From: Tritrichomonas foetus
Lineage: Eukaryota > Parabasalia > Tritrichomonadida > Tritrichomonadidae
NCBI GenBank assembly: GCA_001839685.1
Contig: MLAK01001248.1
Span: forward strand, 62,001 to 126,000
Reading direction: 5' to 3'
Length of the DNA stretch: 64,000 nucleotides
Shown here: positions 1 through 9,079 of the stretch, piece after piece
Layout of the letters: each line of letters opens with the position of its first letter
How positions within the stretch are numbered: position 1 is the first letter of the stretch
The notes under the pieces: model-generated
What the model saw: the letters and a program-made list of their open reading frames with translations, nothing else
Told to the model about the DNA's origin: nothing
Database searches by the model: none
Translations under genes and position numbers: made by a program

Positions 1-981
1 ACATTTTGGTATGCAATGGGAATCGTTTACATGCATTATAAATACTTAGACCATTCATTAGGTTGCTTTGAAAAAGTTCTCGAATACGATCCATCATTTA
101 TTTACGCATCAGATATCAAATTCAGATTAGCGCTTCTCTACCGATCAATGAATCGATTTAATGACGCCATTCAAATCTTCGAGTCAATAAAACAAGTTCC
201 GCCCCATGAACTACTCCCAGAAGACATCACAATGCAAATCGCATATACCTATCAACTTCAAGGAAACCAAGATAGGGCACTTTCTATATACAGGGACCTC
301 CACCAGCGTTTCCCTCGCTCGTTGAAGCTCACCCAGCAGTATTGTTGGTTTATGTTTTTGAAATATAAAGATTCAAATATTGAATTGGTTGATCCTATCG
401 TTCGTGAGGCTCTAAATGAGGACCCGCATGATCCAACACTATTGCTAATTGCTGCCCGCGTTGCCATGAAGAAAGATGACATGTCTACTGCTTATCAACA
501 TTACAGATATTGCATTTCTTACTGCAGTGATTCTCCTTTTTTCTGGTGCGGTTTGGGAGTCCTCTACTATAAAAATGAGCAATTCCAGGACGCCGTTGTT
601 GCTTTTCAGCGCGCGCTGTATTTAAAGAGTGAAATGCCGGAGGCATGGCTAAATATTGGCCTCATTTTTGAACAACAGGCCGACTTTCCATCAGCCACAA
701 AAATTTACCAAACAGGCCTTCAAAAGTGCCCAACTTGCTCAGAATTCAATGAAAGACTGAACTTAATCAATGCTCAGAGAGTAGGTCACAGAAAAGGCGG
801 AATTCCTTACCCGCTAATCGATATTGATGATTCCAAATTCATCACCCCAATACCTGAACAATTTGCTGCAGACTATGTCGCAGCTGTTCCCAAACTACCA
901 GCAGACTGCTACGGAATACCTCCCGAAGTTGCCTCTCAATTTTCTGCCCTCTCAACTTATCCAAGCTCGATTTTCAAATGA
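1..981 (+). CDS. TPR-repeat protein, Cyc8/Ssn6- or UTX-like (5' partial)
   Basis: The reading frame is open through the left window edge (codons before the first ATG at 16 read T-F-W-Y-A), so this is the C-terminal part of a longer gene. It holds about six tetratricopeptide units, each with the W/Y-x-x-x-G-x-x-Y ... A-x-x-x-F/Y pattern, for example FWCGLGVLYYKNEQFQDAV and AWLNIGLIFEQQADF. The spacing and wording resemble the TPR blocks of the transcriptional co-repressor Cyc8/Ssn6 and of UTX. That suggests a nuclear co-regulator scaffold, but other TPR proteins such as O-GlcNAc transferase or anaphase-promoting-complex subunits are possible. After the last TPR (near residue 260 of the visible part) comes a Pro-rich tail of about 70 residues. 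The gene is convergent with the mannosidase downstream. The TPR call is firm; the co-repressor identity is tentative. Confidence 0.75.
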   Translation, partial: TFWYAMGIVYMHYKYLDHSLGCFEKVLEYDPSFIYASDIKFRLALLYRSMNRFNDAIQIFESIKQVPPHELLPEDITMQIAYTYQLQGNQDRALSIYRDLHQRFPRSLKLTQQYCWFMFLKYKDSNIELVDPIVREALNEDPHDPTLLLIAARVAMKKDDMSTAYQHYRYCISYCSDSPFFWCGLGVLYYKNEQFQDAVVAFQRALYLKSEMPEAWLNIGLIFEQQADFPSATKIYQTGLQKCPTCSEFNERLNLINAQRVGHRKGGIPYPLIDIDDSKFITPIPEQFAADYVAAVPKLPADCYGIPPEVASQFSALSTYPSSIFK

Positions 982-1374
982 ATCATTTTTTATGTGATTG
1001 TCTCACAATTGAAATGACGTTTTTTTGGTTAACAAAAATGAGAAATTTTGGGGTTGATTTTAATTGTCACTTGTTTGTGGGTTTTTATTATTATTTTATT
1101 TTCTGTATGAAGTTTTTATTTAGATATTGTATTATGATATTATATTAGTTTAATAGAAGAAAAATAAAATATAATGTACATTATGTTAAATGAGTAAATG
1201 ATATATATTTTTCCTCTCTGTTTGGTTTTTATTATTTTACTTTATTCACTAGGCTTCGACAGAATACGAATTTAAGGCTAATTACGAAAGATTGATATAT
1301 ATTTAATAGATTTTTGATTCATTGATCAGAAAAAAGAATAGAAAATAATCCAAGAAAACAATCATAAAAAAAGT
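982..1374. other. Intergenic, convergent 3' ends
   Basis: AT-rich spacer between two converging genes. I see no ORF, RNA gene or repeat in it; it presumably holds both 3' ends. Confidence 0.5.
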
Positions 1375-4300
1375 TTATTTTATGTCCTCATAATGGTCTC
1401 TAAAGTAGATAGTGATTATTTCAAAAGCATTGAATGTAATGTTAAGAACCAGGCTATCCAATTCTTTTTCAACTTTGAGTTTTGCATTATTTTCGATGAT
1501 ATCAACTGGATTTTCATGAAAATCAACAATAAAAGCATCATAGATAGTCTTATCAATGAATGGAAAAGTGATTGTGGCTTTTTGTGATCCACCTGAAGCT
1601 TCATAGAATCTTGCAACAAAAGAATTATTTTTCGAAGGCTTCAACGTTTCAAGAATGACATTTTCATTATCAATTTGCACAAAACTTCCTTCTCTTGGAA
1701 GTAAATTCATACTGTTTTCAGTATTTTCAGACTTTGTGTTGTAAATTAAATAAGGGTAATTAAGCTCATCTGAAATTCTTGTTGCTAAAGATGGTTTAAA
1801 TTTATGAGAATGAATATTGATTTGGTATGTAAAATGGCGAATTCCATAATCACACCATTTATCTGTCTGCATTGGTGCTTTCAACAATGAAAGCATCATT
1901 TTTCCATTATGTATATCATATCCACCCTTAACATCACTGCAGATTGTAATTCCAGAATTTGAGTCACTCAAATTTGCCCACCTGCCAAACACTTCATATT
2001 TAGCCACATCTCTCAGAGTATTTTGATGTGTTGATCTTTCAATATGACCGAATTGAATTCCATAATTCGCGGTTCTTGATCGAATACTTGTTGGAAATAT
2101 AACTTTCAATAATTTATCATGTTCAAGCCATTTAACAGTTGATATAAATGTAATTTTATTATTTTGAAATGTGATAATTTGTTCAATTTCAGACTTTTCA
2201 TTAATTTTGTGAACAGTTCGTAAATTTTTTGCTTTTTCATTGAATTCAAATAATTCAAGTGTCGGTGATTTCAATTGCATTTCTTTATGGTAAAGTTGAA
2301 TGTCCCATGCTGGATAAGCAACAGAACGATCTTCATAAAGCAAAAATTGATTTCCTTCTTCTGGATGATTTTCATTAGATAGATTTGAGTTATACATTGC
2401 TAGGTATTCGCGGTTATTGTTTTTATTGAAAATGGAAGAAATATGGCCTGATTTTTCATTGAATGTGATTATCAGAGATTCTGTTGTCACAATTTTGCTC
2501 GATGGATCAAAGAAAACATTATTTGATGACTCCAGCTGATTTTCTTCATATTTAAATTTATTAATCTTAAATGAATCATCTGAAGCAATTCTTTCATAAA
2601 ATTCAACAGTGAATTCATTCATTTTATATTGAGTTTCATGTGAACTCAAAATTTTCCATCCTCCACAAGGAATTGCTAAATTTTCATTGATTATACGATC
2701 ATGATTCAGTGTGTTGATTAACAATTGTCTTTCTTGGTTGATATCGCTTCGATCTATTTTTATATAATTCGAAAAGTTTTTCAATAATTTAATTTTGATT
2801 TCATTTAATTTTTTGAAATTTTGATGCGCAATGGAAATTAGCTCCAAATTTGCTTGATTCGTTGAAGTGCCTGTTACAGAATCATGAAAATGAAAGAGTA
2901 AATTATTGTACCAATATTTTGTCAAATCAATCTCATAGCAATCAATTACTTTTTGGATTTTCAGGTTGTGATATTTCTGATTCATTACTTTATTGACAAC
3001 AATTAGCCATTCAATTGATTGCAATAAAGATTCAAACATTTTACAAACTCTTTTAACTTCTTCTTGGGATGTAAGTGTCCCAGAATGTTTTTCTAAATAA
3101 AGTTCATCATCCCAAATATTAATTTCATCTCTTTTTTCTTTAATTCCATTAAATAAGGTTTTCAAGTCAGGGAAAAGAATTTTTGGAACACTGTTCATTG
3201 GTGGAAGCCTCGATAAAGCATAAAGATTCCAAATCATTTCTTCATCAACACCACCACCACCATCACCTCTTCCCATTAAGCATAGTGAAGAGTGAGGTAA
3301 AATTGATTTTTGTTTATAGTTTTCATAAGTCTTCATGATTTCATGTGAAGTATTTGTACCAACATATTTGGTTGTTCCAGGCTTTGAATCATTTGGACAA
3401 GTAATGAAATGTGCTAAAACATCAGTTCCATCAATTCCACGCCATTTAAATGTAGAATAAGGGAATTTCGTATATTCAGACCACGAAATTTTTGAAGTAA
3501 TAAATCCTTCAATTCCTGCAAGTTTCATTAATTGCGGAAGCGATGCAGAAAACCCAAAACAGTCTGGTAAAAACAAAACATTATGATTTTCATTGACCAT
3601 CATTAGTTGACGAACAAGGGTTTCTCCACTTGAAAGAGTCGTATCAGATTCAATCCACATTGCACCATCAATAAATATTCTGTCATTTTTATTTAAGATT
3701 TTTTGATATAATTCTTTATCGTTTTCTTCTATCCATTTCAAATGTTGTGGAGCAGTCTGCAAAAACTTCCACTTGATTTCTGTTTTTTTATCATGTGAAG
3801 AATGTGAAAGAATACTGTTTGGAAAATCTAATAAGTTTAATGTTGTTGTCATTGTATTCACAATTTTTGACTTTGAGATCGAAAAAGGCCAAAGCCAGCA
3901 TGAATCAAGATGGCTATAACCGATTATATTTACAGAAAAATCATTTTCATTTCTTTCTTTTCCATTATTAAAAGACAGAATCATATTTAAGCATTTATTT
4001 ACACTTGAGTAGAATGATTTTTTAGATTTATCATGAATTCTAATATCTTTTAATTGAATAGGATAAGAAAGATCTCTTATATCTAATAATCTGAGTGATT
4101 TATCAATATGATTAATTAACTTGGATCTGTCAAAATTATTTTCATCCAATTCATTAATTAACTCTAAATAGCACTTTAATATTCGATACAGCATTTCAGT
4201 GCTTTTATGATAGGTTGTTACACCTAATTTCCTTAATTTATGCTGTGAAAGACAATGTGAAGTGAAAATTAGTGCCTCAACATGTCCATCTTCCAAAATT

Positions 4301-4701
4301 ACAGAGCCATCATGAAATGAATCAATTGACGAAAGAAAATTGGTATTTAACCAGCATCTTCCTTCAGGTCCTGATGGGGAATCATCATCCCAGGCTCTGA
4401 CAAGATAATTTCTCTCAATATTGAATTCAAATTTATGGAACAAATCAAGATTTGGATTTTTTATGATGATGTCACATTGAAAAGCAAACCAATCATCTTG
4501 TGTGGTTCCAAAATCATACTTTTGTGATGCATCAAAATATTCCCATGATAAATCATGACTTGATGGTAAATCAAAGAATTGATATGCCTTTTTACATATT
4601 AGGCAATTATGAGCTGGCTCAAAACTAATAACTCTACAAGTGTTGATCAACTCAAGATATTTGTTGAATTTAGGAAGGATGTGTTCTGGATCATAAATCA
4701 T
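1375..4701 (-). CDS. Alpha-mannosidase, GH38 (cytosolic MAN2C1/Ams1 type)
   Basis: Protein of 1108 residues, close to the usual length of Ams1/MAN2C1 enzymes (about 1040-1080). The GH38 catalytic motifs are visible in order: HLDSCWLWP near residue 264 (zinc His and Asp), FIDGAMWIESDTTLSSGE, and LPDCFGFSASLPQ near residue 379, whose Asp is the expected nucleophile. These are followed by GRGDGGGG and HDSVTGTST. The HxDxxW motif normally reads H-I/L-D-T-A-W; here T-A is S-C. There is no N-terminal signal peptide or TM segment, consistent with a cytosolic enzyme that trims alpha-linked mannose from free oligosaccharides. ATG at 4701 is the first start in frame. Known for the family: retaining, Zn-dependent exomannosidase. 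Family call firm; substrate not deducible. Confidence 0.93.
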   Translation of the reverse strand: MIYDPEHILPKFNKYLELINTCRVISFEPAHNCLICKKAYQFFDLPSSHDLSWEYFDASQKYDFGTTQDDWFAFQCDIIIKNPNLDLFHKFEFNIERNYLVRAWDDDSPSGPEGRCWLNTNFLSSIDSFHDGSVILEDGHVEALIFTSHCLSQHKLRKLGVTTYHKSTEMLYRILKCYLELINELDENNFDRSKLINHIDKSLRLLDIRDLSYPIQLKDIRIHDKSKKSFYSSVNKCLNMILSFNNGKERNENDFSVNIIGYSHLDSCWLWPFSISKSKIVNTMTTTLNLLDFPNSILSHSSHDKKTEIKWKFLQTAPQHLKWIEENDKELYQKILNKNDRIFIDGAMWIESDTTLSSGETLVRQLMMVNENHNVLFLPDCFGFSASLPQLMKLAGIEGFITSKISWSEYTKFPYSTFKWRGIDGTDVLAHFITCPNDSKPGTTKYVGTNTSHEIMKTYENYKQKSILPHSSLCLMGRGDGGGGVDEEMIWNLYALSRLPPMNSVPKILFPDLKTLFNGIKEKRDEINIWDDELYLEKHSGTLTSQEEVKRVCKMFESLLQSIEWLIVVNKVMNQKYHNLKIQKVIDCYEIDLTKYWYNNLLFHFHDSVTGTSTNQANLELISIAHQNFKKLNEIKIKLLKNFSNYIKIDRSDINQERQLLINTLNHDRIINENLAIPCGGWKILSSHETQYKMNEFTVEFYERIASDDSFKINKFKYEENQLESSNNVFFDPSSKIVTTESLIITFNEKSGHISSIFNKNNNREYLAMYNSNLSNENHPEEGNQFLLYEDRSVAYPAWDIQLYHKEMQLKSPTLELFEFNEKAKNLRTVHKINEKSEIEQIITFQNNKITFISTVKWLEHDKLLKVIFPTSIRSRTANYGIQFGHIERSTHQNTLRDVAKYEVFGRWANLSDSNSGITICSDVKGGYDIHNGKMMLSLLKAPMQTDKWCDYGIRHFTYQINIHSHKFKPSLATRISDELNYPYLIYNTKSENTENSMNLLPREGSFVQIDNENVILETLKPSKNNSFVARFYEASGGSQKATITFPFIDKTIYDAFIVDFHENPVDIIENNAKLKVEKELDSLVLNITFNAFEIITIYFRDHYEDIK

Positions 4702-5580
4702 CCTTTCTGAATATTCAAACGAAGCTATTCAAAAAACCGCTTCACACTAGATAGGAAATCCATCTCAGACTGTTCACACCAGACTATTTTGACAAAAAAA
4801 TAGAAACACTCGTTCCTGAAAGAATATTTTCTAAACATGGTAAATTCAAGAAAGAAAAATTTAAATTCCAAATCTTTACGTAAACATGAGACACAATACA
4901 TCCAATGAAATTGTCATTGGATTTTTGACTGAAAAGGAAGAAATAATATTTTGTCTACAGCATAAACAAAGGTTTAATTAATGCTGTAGCTTCAAAACAT
5001 CTTAAAAGGCATTCAGAGAAAGATTTTCCATCATTCAATAGTATGAAACATGATAAAAAACCATAGATTGTGTAATTTGTGATTGATGGTCGGTGTGATA
5101 AAGAATATTAGTTTATGATAACAATTTTTATCAATTAGATTTTGCTATTATAATATGTACAATATATATATTTGAAGAATGTTAATTAAGAAGATTTCAA
5201 TATCATTTTAGTTGAGCCATGCTTTTTTTTTTTTGGTTCAAACAAATATTTGAAAGCTACGAGGCCAACATGTATCTCAAAGTTTTCTCTCAGAATCAAA
5301 CAAGACTTATTGAAAATCAATTTATAAGTATATCTATATTTATAATTCATTAAATCAAGAAAAGTATTAATTATCCGAACTTTTTCCGTTTCTTCTTTTT
5401 CTATCAGATTTTCGAATAGCATTTTTCTCTTATTAAACGTGGAAGTCATACTTATTCATACAGTTTTGATGAAAGGATGCCTCCACATTGAAAATATTTG
5501 AAACCAAAAGACGCTAAAGATGACATTTACATGGTGAATCACTTAACTTTAAACAAAGTCATCAAATTCACTTCTTTTCA
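4702..5580. other. Intergenic, divergent promoter region with a possible decayed ORF
   Basis: Spacer between divergent genes. The stretch 4887-5065 on the + strand reads as two short coding-like pieces in different frames: a 31-codon ORF from ATG 4887 ending in a stop, then a piece in another frame reading INAVASKHLKRHSEKDF. This could be a frameshifted remnant, but I do not recognise a family. An 87-codon minus-strand ORF at 5186-5449 has no recognisable domain and I do not call it a gene. Confidence 0.3.
5568..5572 (+). promoter_or_regulatory. Initiator-like element (TCACT) of eIF5A
   Basis: TCACT fits the trichomonad initiator consensus TCA-pyrimidine-A/T. The putative +1 adenine at 5570 lies 11 nt before the ATG, the short 5' UTR length typical of trichomonad genes. 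Inferred from position only. Confidence 0.5.
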
Positions 5581-6069
5581 ATGATTGAAGATCACGATCA
5601 TGCTGATTTCGAAATTCAGACAATTGACACAGGTGCCCAGGATTCTACGTCAATTCCAGTAAATAAATTAAAGAAAGGTGGATACGTTCTTCTTGAAGGA
5701 CGACCATGCCGTGTTGTTGATATTGCCAAGTCGAAGACAGGCAAGCATGGCCACGCCAAAGCCAGCATTGCTGGAACTGATCTTTTCACTGGTCGTCGTT
5801 ACGAAACCCATCTTCCAACATCACATGATATTGAAGTCCCAATTGTTGAGCGCCAAGATTACGCCTTGATCAACATTGAAGGCAACAACACTCAATTACT
5901 TGATCTTTCTGGTAACATGAGAGAAGATGTTGAATTATCAAATGATGAAACATCCACCAAAATCCGTGATGAATTTGATAATAATACTGATGGTGATGAA
6001 ATCATCGTTACAGTTCTTACTTCACTTGGTGAATCTAAAATCATCGAATACAAGAAGAACTCCCAATAA
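5581..6069 (+). CDS. Translation initiation factor eIF5A
   Basis: Protein of 162 residues, the normal length for eukaryotic eIF5A (about 157). The hypusination loop SKTGKHGHAK is intact, placing the modified lysine at about K55. It is preceded by KKGGYVLLEGRPCRVVDI (SH3-like domain), and the C-terminal half looks like the OB fold. eIF5A binds the ribosomal E site and relieves stalling, for example at polyproline; its activity needs deoxyhypusine synthase acting on this lysine. The stop codon lies in TAAATAA, so it overlaps a TAAA motif of the kind described as the trichomonad polyadenylation signal. Strong call. Confidence 0.97.
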   Translation: MIEDHDHADFEIQTIDTGAQDSTSIPVNKLKKGGYVLLEGRPCRVVDIAKSKTGKHGHAKASIAGTDLFTGRRYETHLPTSHDIEVPIVERQDYALINIEGNNTQLLDLSGNMREDVELSNDETSTKIRDEFDNNTDGDEIIVTVLTSLGESKIIEYKKNSQ

Positions 6070-6479
6070 ATAACAAATAACTTTGACTTAATTTGTTTCC
6101 ATCTATTTAATTATTTTATTATATTCATCAAGCTATATATTTATATGTGTTAGAATAATATTTCATGAAAATCGATGTAAATTTTATATGATGTTTAATC
6201 TGTGACGATGAATGATGAGGTACCTCTCACGATACATGTTATTAATATTCCTTAATTCACGTTCCAAACGAATGAGGAACATTAACAGACAAAAATAATT
6301 GGTGATTCATCCAATTTTTCGAAAAATCGAAAATATTCTTTAGAAAATTGAATGTTCTCAATTATTTGAGATAATGACAAACTTTTAGATATGCATTTTG
6401 TCCGACCAAAATAAAAAGGTAAACTTTTTGTTAAGCTATAAGTTATCGTCAAAGATTTTACGACCGTTTCAAAAATGGA
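6070..6479. other. Intergenic
   Basis: AT-rich spacer holding the eIF5A 3' end and the promoter of the next gene. The minus-strand ORF overlapping the start of the downstream kinase is a shadow. Just before the kinase start, 6475-6483 forms a two-codon upstream ORF (ATG GAA TGA). Confidence 0.45.
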
Positions 6480-7889
6480 ATGAAGAATCTTGCTGGAAAA
6501 TTCTCTCTGATTAATTTTATTCAACAGAAAGATAATGTTAAAATATATAAAGCTAAAGTTACTGTTCCCTATCCACCACTTTCCAAAGGTGATTTTGTTG
6601 CATTAAAATTGTTTAATACACAATTTGTTCCTTTTAACATTTCTCAGGAAGAAATTGAAATCCTCAAATCCCTCAATCATAAAAATGTCATTAAATTTTA
6701 TGGAATGGAGGAAGAAAAAAACTTAAAAATATTGGTTATGGAATATTGTGAGTTTGGTGATTTATATCATTATATTGATTCATTAAAATGCAACATTTCT
6801 GAAGCCTTCATTCAAAAGTGTACTGAACAAATTGTTTCTGGATTAAATTATTTACATTTGAAAGGATTTATAAATTGCAGTATAAACATGCAAAGTATTC
6901 TTTTGACAGGACCAGTAGAATCTCCCACAATAAAAATTGCAGATTTCTCAATGTCAAAATTTTCAAAAAAGAATTCTACCTCAAAATCAAGTCTTTCTGC
7001 TTCTACTGGCAATTTCATGTCAAATTTATATATTCCACCTGAAATGAGAATTGACAGTCAAAATACAGAAAATGCTGATTCATGGGCACTCGCAATTTTA
7101 ATTATTGAAATGATAACAAAAAATTCTTTGTATAACTCACTTATTTCACCAAATGGATATAACCTTGATCATAAAAATAGAATTGATATTTATTTACCAA
7201 AGAATTTAAATATATCTGATGAACTTCGAGAGGTTGTAAATCAACTACTGATTCCAGATCCAAGCAAAAGACTCAAAATAAGTGATTTAAATAACCACAG
7301 CTACTTCAAAAAACGAGAAAGAATTCCTAGATTTTCATTTGTCAGATTAGAATCAGAATATTCACTTGATGAAAAAGTTGAATTGATGCTTATTGAAGCT
7401 AGAGATTCATCTAGAACAATAATTTCTAATTTAACTGAATCTCAACAATCTGGAAACTTTGTCGTATTTGAAATTCTAACAATTTTATCAGAATTCCTAA
7501 TTGATTTTTTAAATGAATATCTTTCACTGAAGACCGATCAAAATCGAGAATTAGTGAGTGAAATTCTAGAAATACTTTCCAATGTCACTGAAGAAGGTGA
7601 ATATTTTAATCATTTCTTTCAAGAAACCAATGTAAATCATTCAAAAAGTGAAAAATCAGGATATCAATTCTTGTATGAGAAAGGAATTCAATTTGCACGA
7701 AATGCTGCAGAAGCTGAAGAAAGGAAAGATGAAAATTATGTTAAATACGCAGAATTCATGTATAAAAAGTCACAAGCAATGCTTATGCCAATTGTTTACG
7801 GAATTAAAGACAGTGAATTTGTAGAGCAAGTTCGAGATATTTATGTTCAATGCAAAAAAAGAGAAAATGGCCTCAAATTAGAAACATGA
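6480..7889 (+). CDS. ULK/Atg1-like pseudokinase with C-terminal MIT-like tail
   Basis: Protein of 469 residues with a kinase fold at about 8-285. The VAIK-type lysine (K43, FVALKLF) and the alpha-C Glu (about E58) are present. The glycine loop has lost every glycine (INFIQQKDNVKIYKA). The HRD motif is replaced by INCSINMQS (132-139), so the catalytic Asp is Ser134 and the metal-binding Asn is Ser139. DFG is DFS (155-157). It should therefore be a pseudokinase. The C-terminal part (about 390-455) contains EKGIQFARNAAEAEERKD followed by a YAEFMYKKS helix, resembling the MIT-type helices at the C terminus of Atg1/ULK kinases. A role as a non-catalytic partner in an autophagy-initiation-like complex is my inference. 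The out-of-frame mini-ORF immediately before the ATG could dampen translation. Confidence 0.72.
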   Translation: MKNLAGKFSLINFIQQKDNVKIYKAKVTVPYPPLSKGDFVALKLFNTQFVPFNISQEEIEILKSLNHKNVIKFYGMEEEKNLKILVMEYCEFGDLYHYIDSLKCNISEAFIQKCTEQIVSGLNYLHLKGFINCSINMQSILLTGPVESPTIKIADFSMSKFSKKNSTSKSSLSASTGNFMSNLYIPPEMRIDSQNTENADSWALAILIIEMITKNSLYNSLISPNGYNLDHKNRIDIYLPKNLNISDELREVVNQLLIPDPSKRLKISDLNNHSYFKKRERIPRFSFVRLESEYSLDEKVELMLIEARDSSRTIISNLTESQQSGNFVVFEILTILSEFLIDFLNEYLSLKTDQNRELVSEILEILSNVTEEGEYFNHFFQETNVNHSKSEKSGYQFLYEKGIQFARNAAEAEERKDENYVKYAEFMYKKSQAMLMPIVYGIKDSEFVEQVRDIYVQCKKRENGLKLET

Positions 7890-8578
7890 AATTGGGCAGA
7901 AATTATCCATACCAATATTGCTGTTTTTTCTATTTTTTGTTTTGTTTTTCATTTTTCAGTGATTATTTGTTCGTTAATTTCGTGAATATAACATAGAGTG
8001 TAATTAATAAATTGATTTTTTAATAGTCATTTCTATTCTCAATTATTTTTTTGTGTGGCTCAATTTTTTTGATTGCAACATTATCTAATTTCTGGAAAAT
8101 GTAACGTTATAATCTTTCGTATTCTGATTTCGTTCATGAAGAGAATAATTAGAAAATAATAATTATAAATTTGAATATTTTCTTTGTTTCTTGGATTAAA
8201 TATACAGATGAGAAAATCTTAAATCTTATTACCTCATTTGTGTTTTAAGAAGGGTTAGATCATATTCAAAAGACAGATCAGAAGAAATAATCTCTCATTC
8301 AAATTTGTATGATTTTACATGGAATTTTGAATATCTGACTGAAATTTTTGATTGATTTAGCGAGATTAATTGGTATAGAAAATATAATTGTTTAGCGTTT
8401 TTTCACAATAATCTATTGAAAAATTAATAACATACTATTTTTGAGATGAAAATAATCAGAAATTTCGATGTCAAATTTCTAATTTTCAATGTTAGAATTT
8501 TAATTATTTCAATACATTTCCACAATTTTTGAATAAATTCTTTGATTTTCAAAAATCTTAAAATAATTCATTGAAATC

Positions 8579-8640
8579 TGTAAAGAGTTCGTTTGTCGAA
8601 CTTTACAAAGAGATACGCCAGATAGGACAAACGAAAGCTA
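8579..8640. other. Nested inverted repeats, possible structured RNA or regulatory site
   Basis: Two hairpins can form from the same bases. The first pairs GTAAAG..TTCG at the left with CGAACTTTAC just after it. The second pairs TTCGTTTGTC (8588-8597) with GACAAACGAA (8626-8635), a perfect 10-bp inverted repeat with a 28-nt loop. I do not recognise a known RNA family. It may be an unrecognised small RNA or chance. Confidence 0.25.
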
Positions 8641-9060
8641 TAAAACTATGATTACCAATTTTTTTCCCCCCAATGACTCAAATCGAAAAGCTTTTTCTTG
8701 CATACAAAATTCAGAAAAACAAATTTTGTATATTTAAATTGTGAATACATTTAAAAAAACCAAAATTCAATTAACTATATATAAAAATGCGAATAAACTG
8801 ACATATTTTCAATACTTTCAAATATTCCATCTTTGTTTGGTTCGAGATTTCTCCTGCATTCATTTCTAATAGCAATGATTGTCCTTCCCAAAAACACAAT
8901 TTTACAAAAAATTTGAGAAATTGAAAAAATTTTCTGAACACAAATTCGAAGGATTGAAATAGTTTTGAATTTGATTGTAAAATCTTATTAAACAAGTTGA
9001 AATAAATTTGTCCAAGAAATTGAAAGGAAACAGTTTTTTTTCGCGAAACGAAGTGAGCAA

Positions 9061-9065
9061 TCATT
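9061..9065 (+). promoter_or_regulatory. Initiator-like element (TCATT)
   Basis: TCATT fits the trichomonad initiator. The putative +1 adenine at 9063 is 17 nt before ATG 9080. This is the main reason for choosing 9080 over a longer non-ATG reading. Confidence 0.45.
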
Positions 9066-9079
9066 TAAAAGTCACCACG

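Larger units (their letters stand above)
7890..9079. other. Intergenic with a small inverted-repeat structure
   Basis: About 1.2 kb without a credible gene. A locally less AT-rich stretch at 8579-8640 contains two mutually exclusive inverted repeats (see the separate entry). The upstream TTG-initiated extension of the next ORF (from 9008) is not used here. Confidence 0.4.

Noticed and set aside
9008..9079. N-terminal extension of the 9080-10216 protein
   Set aside because: Begins at TTG and lies upstream of a good TCATT initiator; the first ATG is at 9080.
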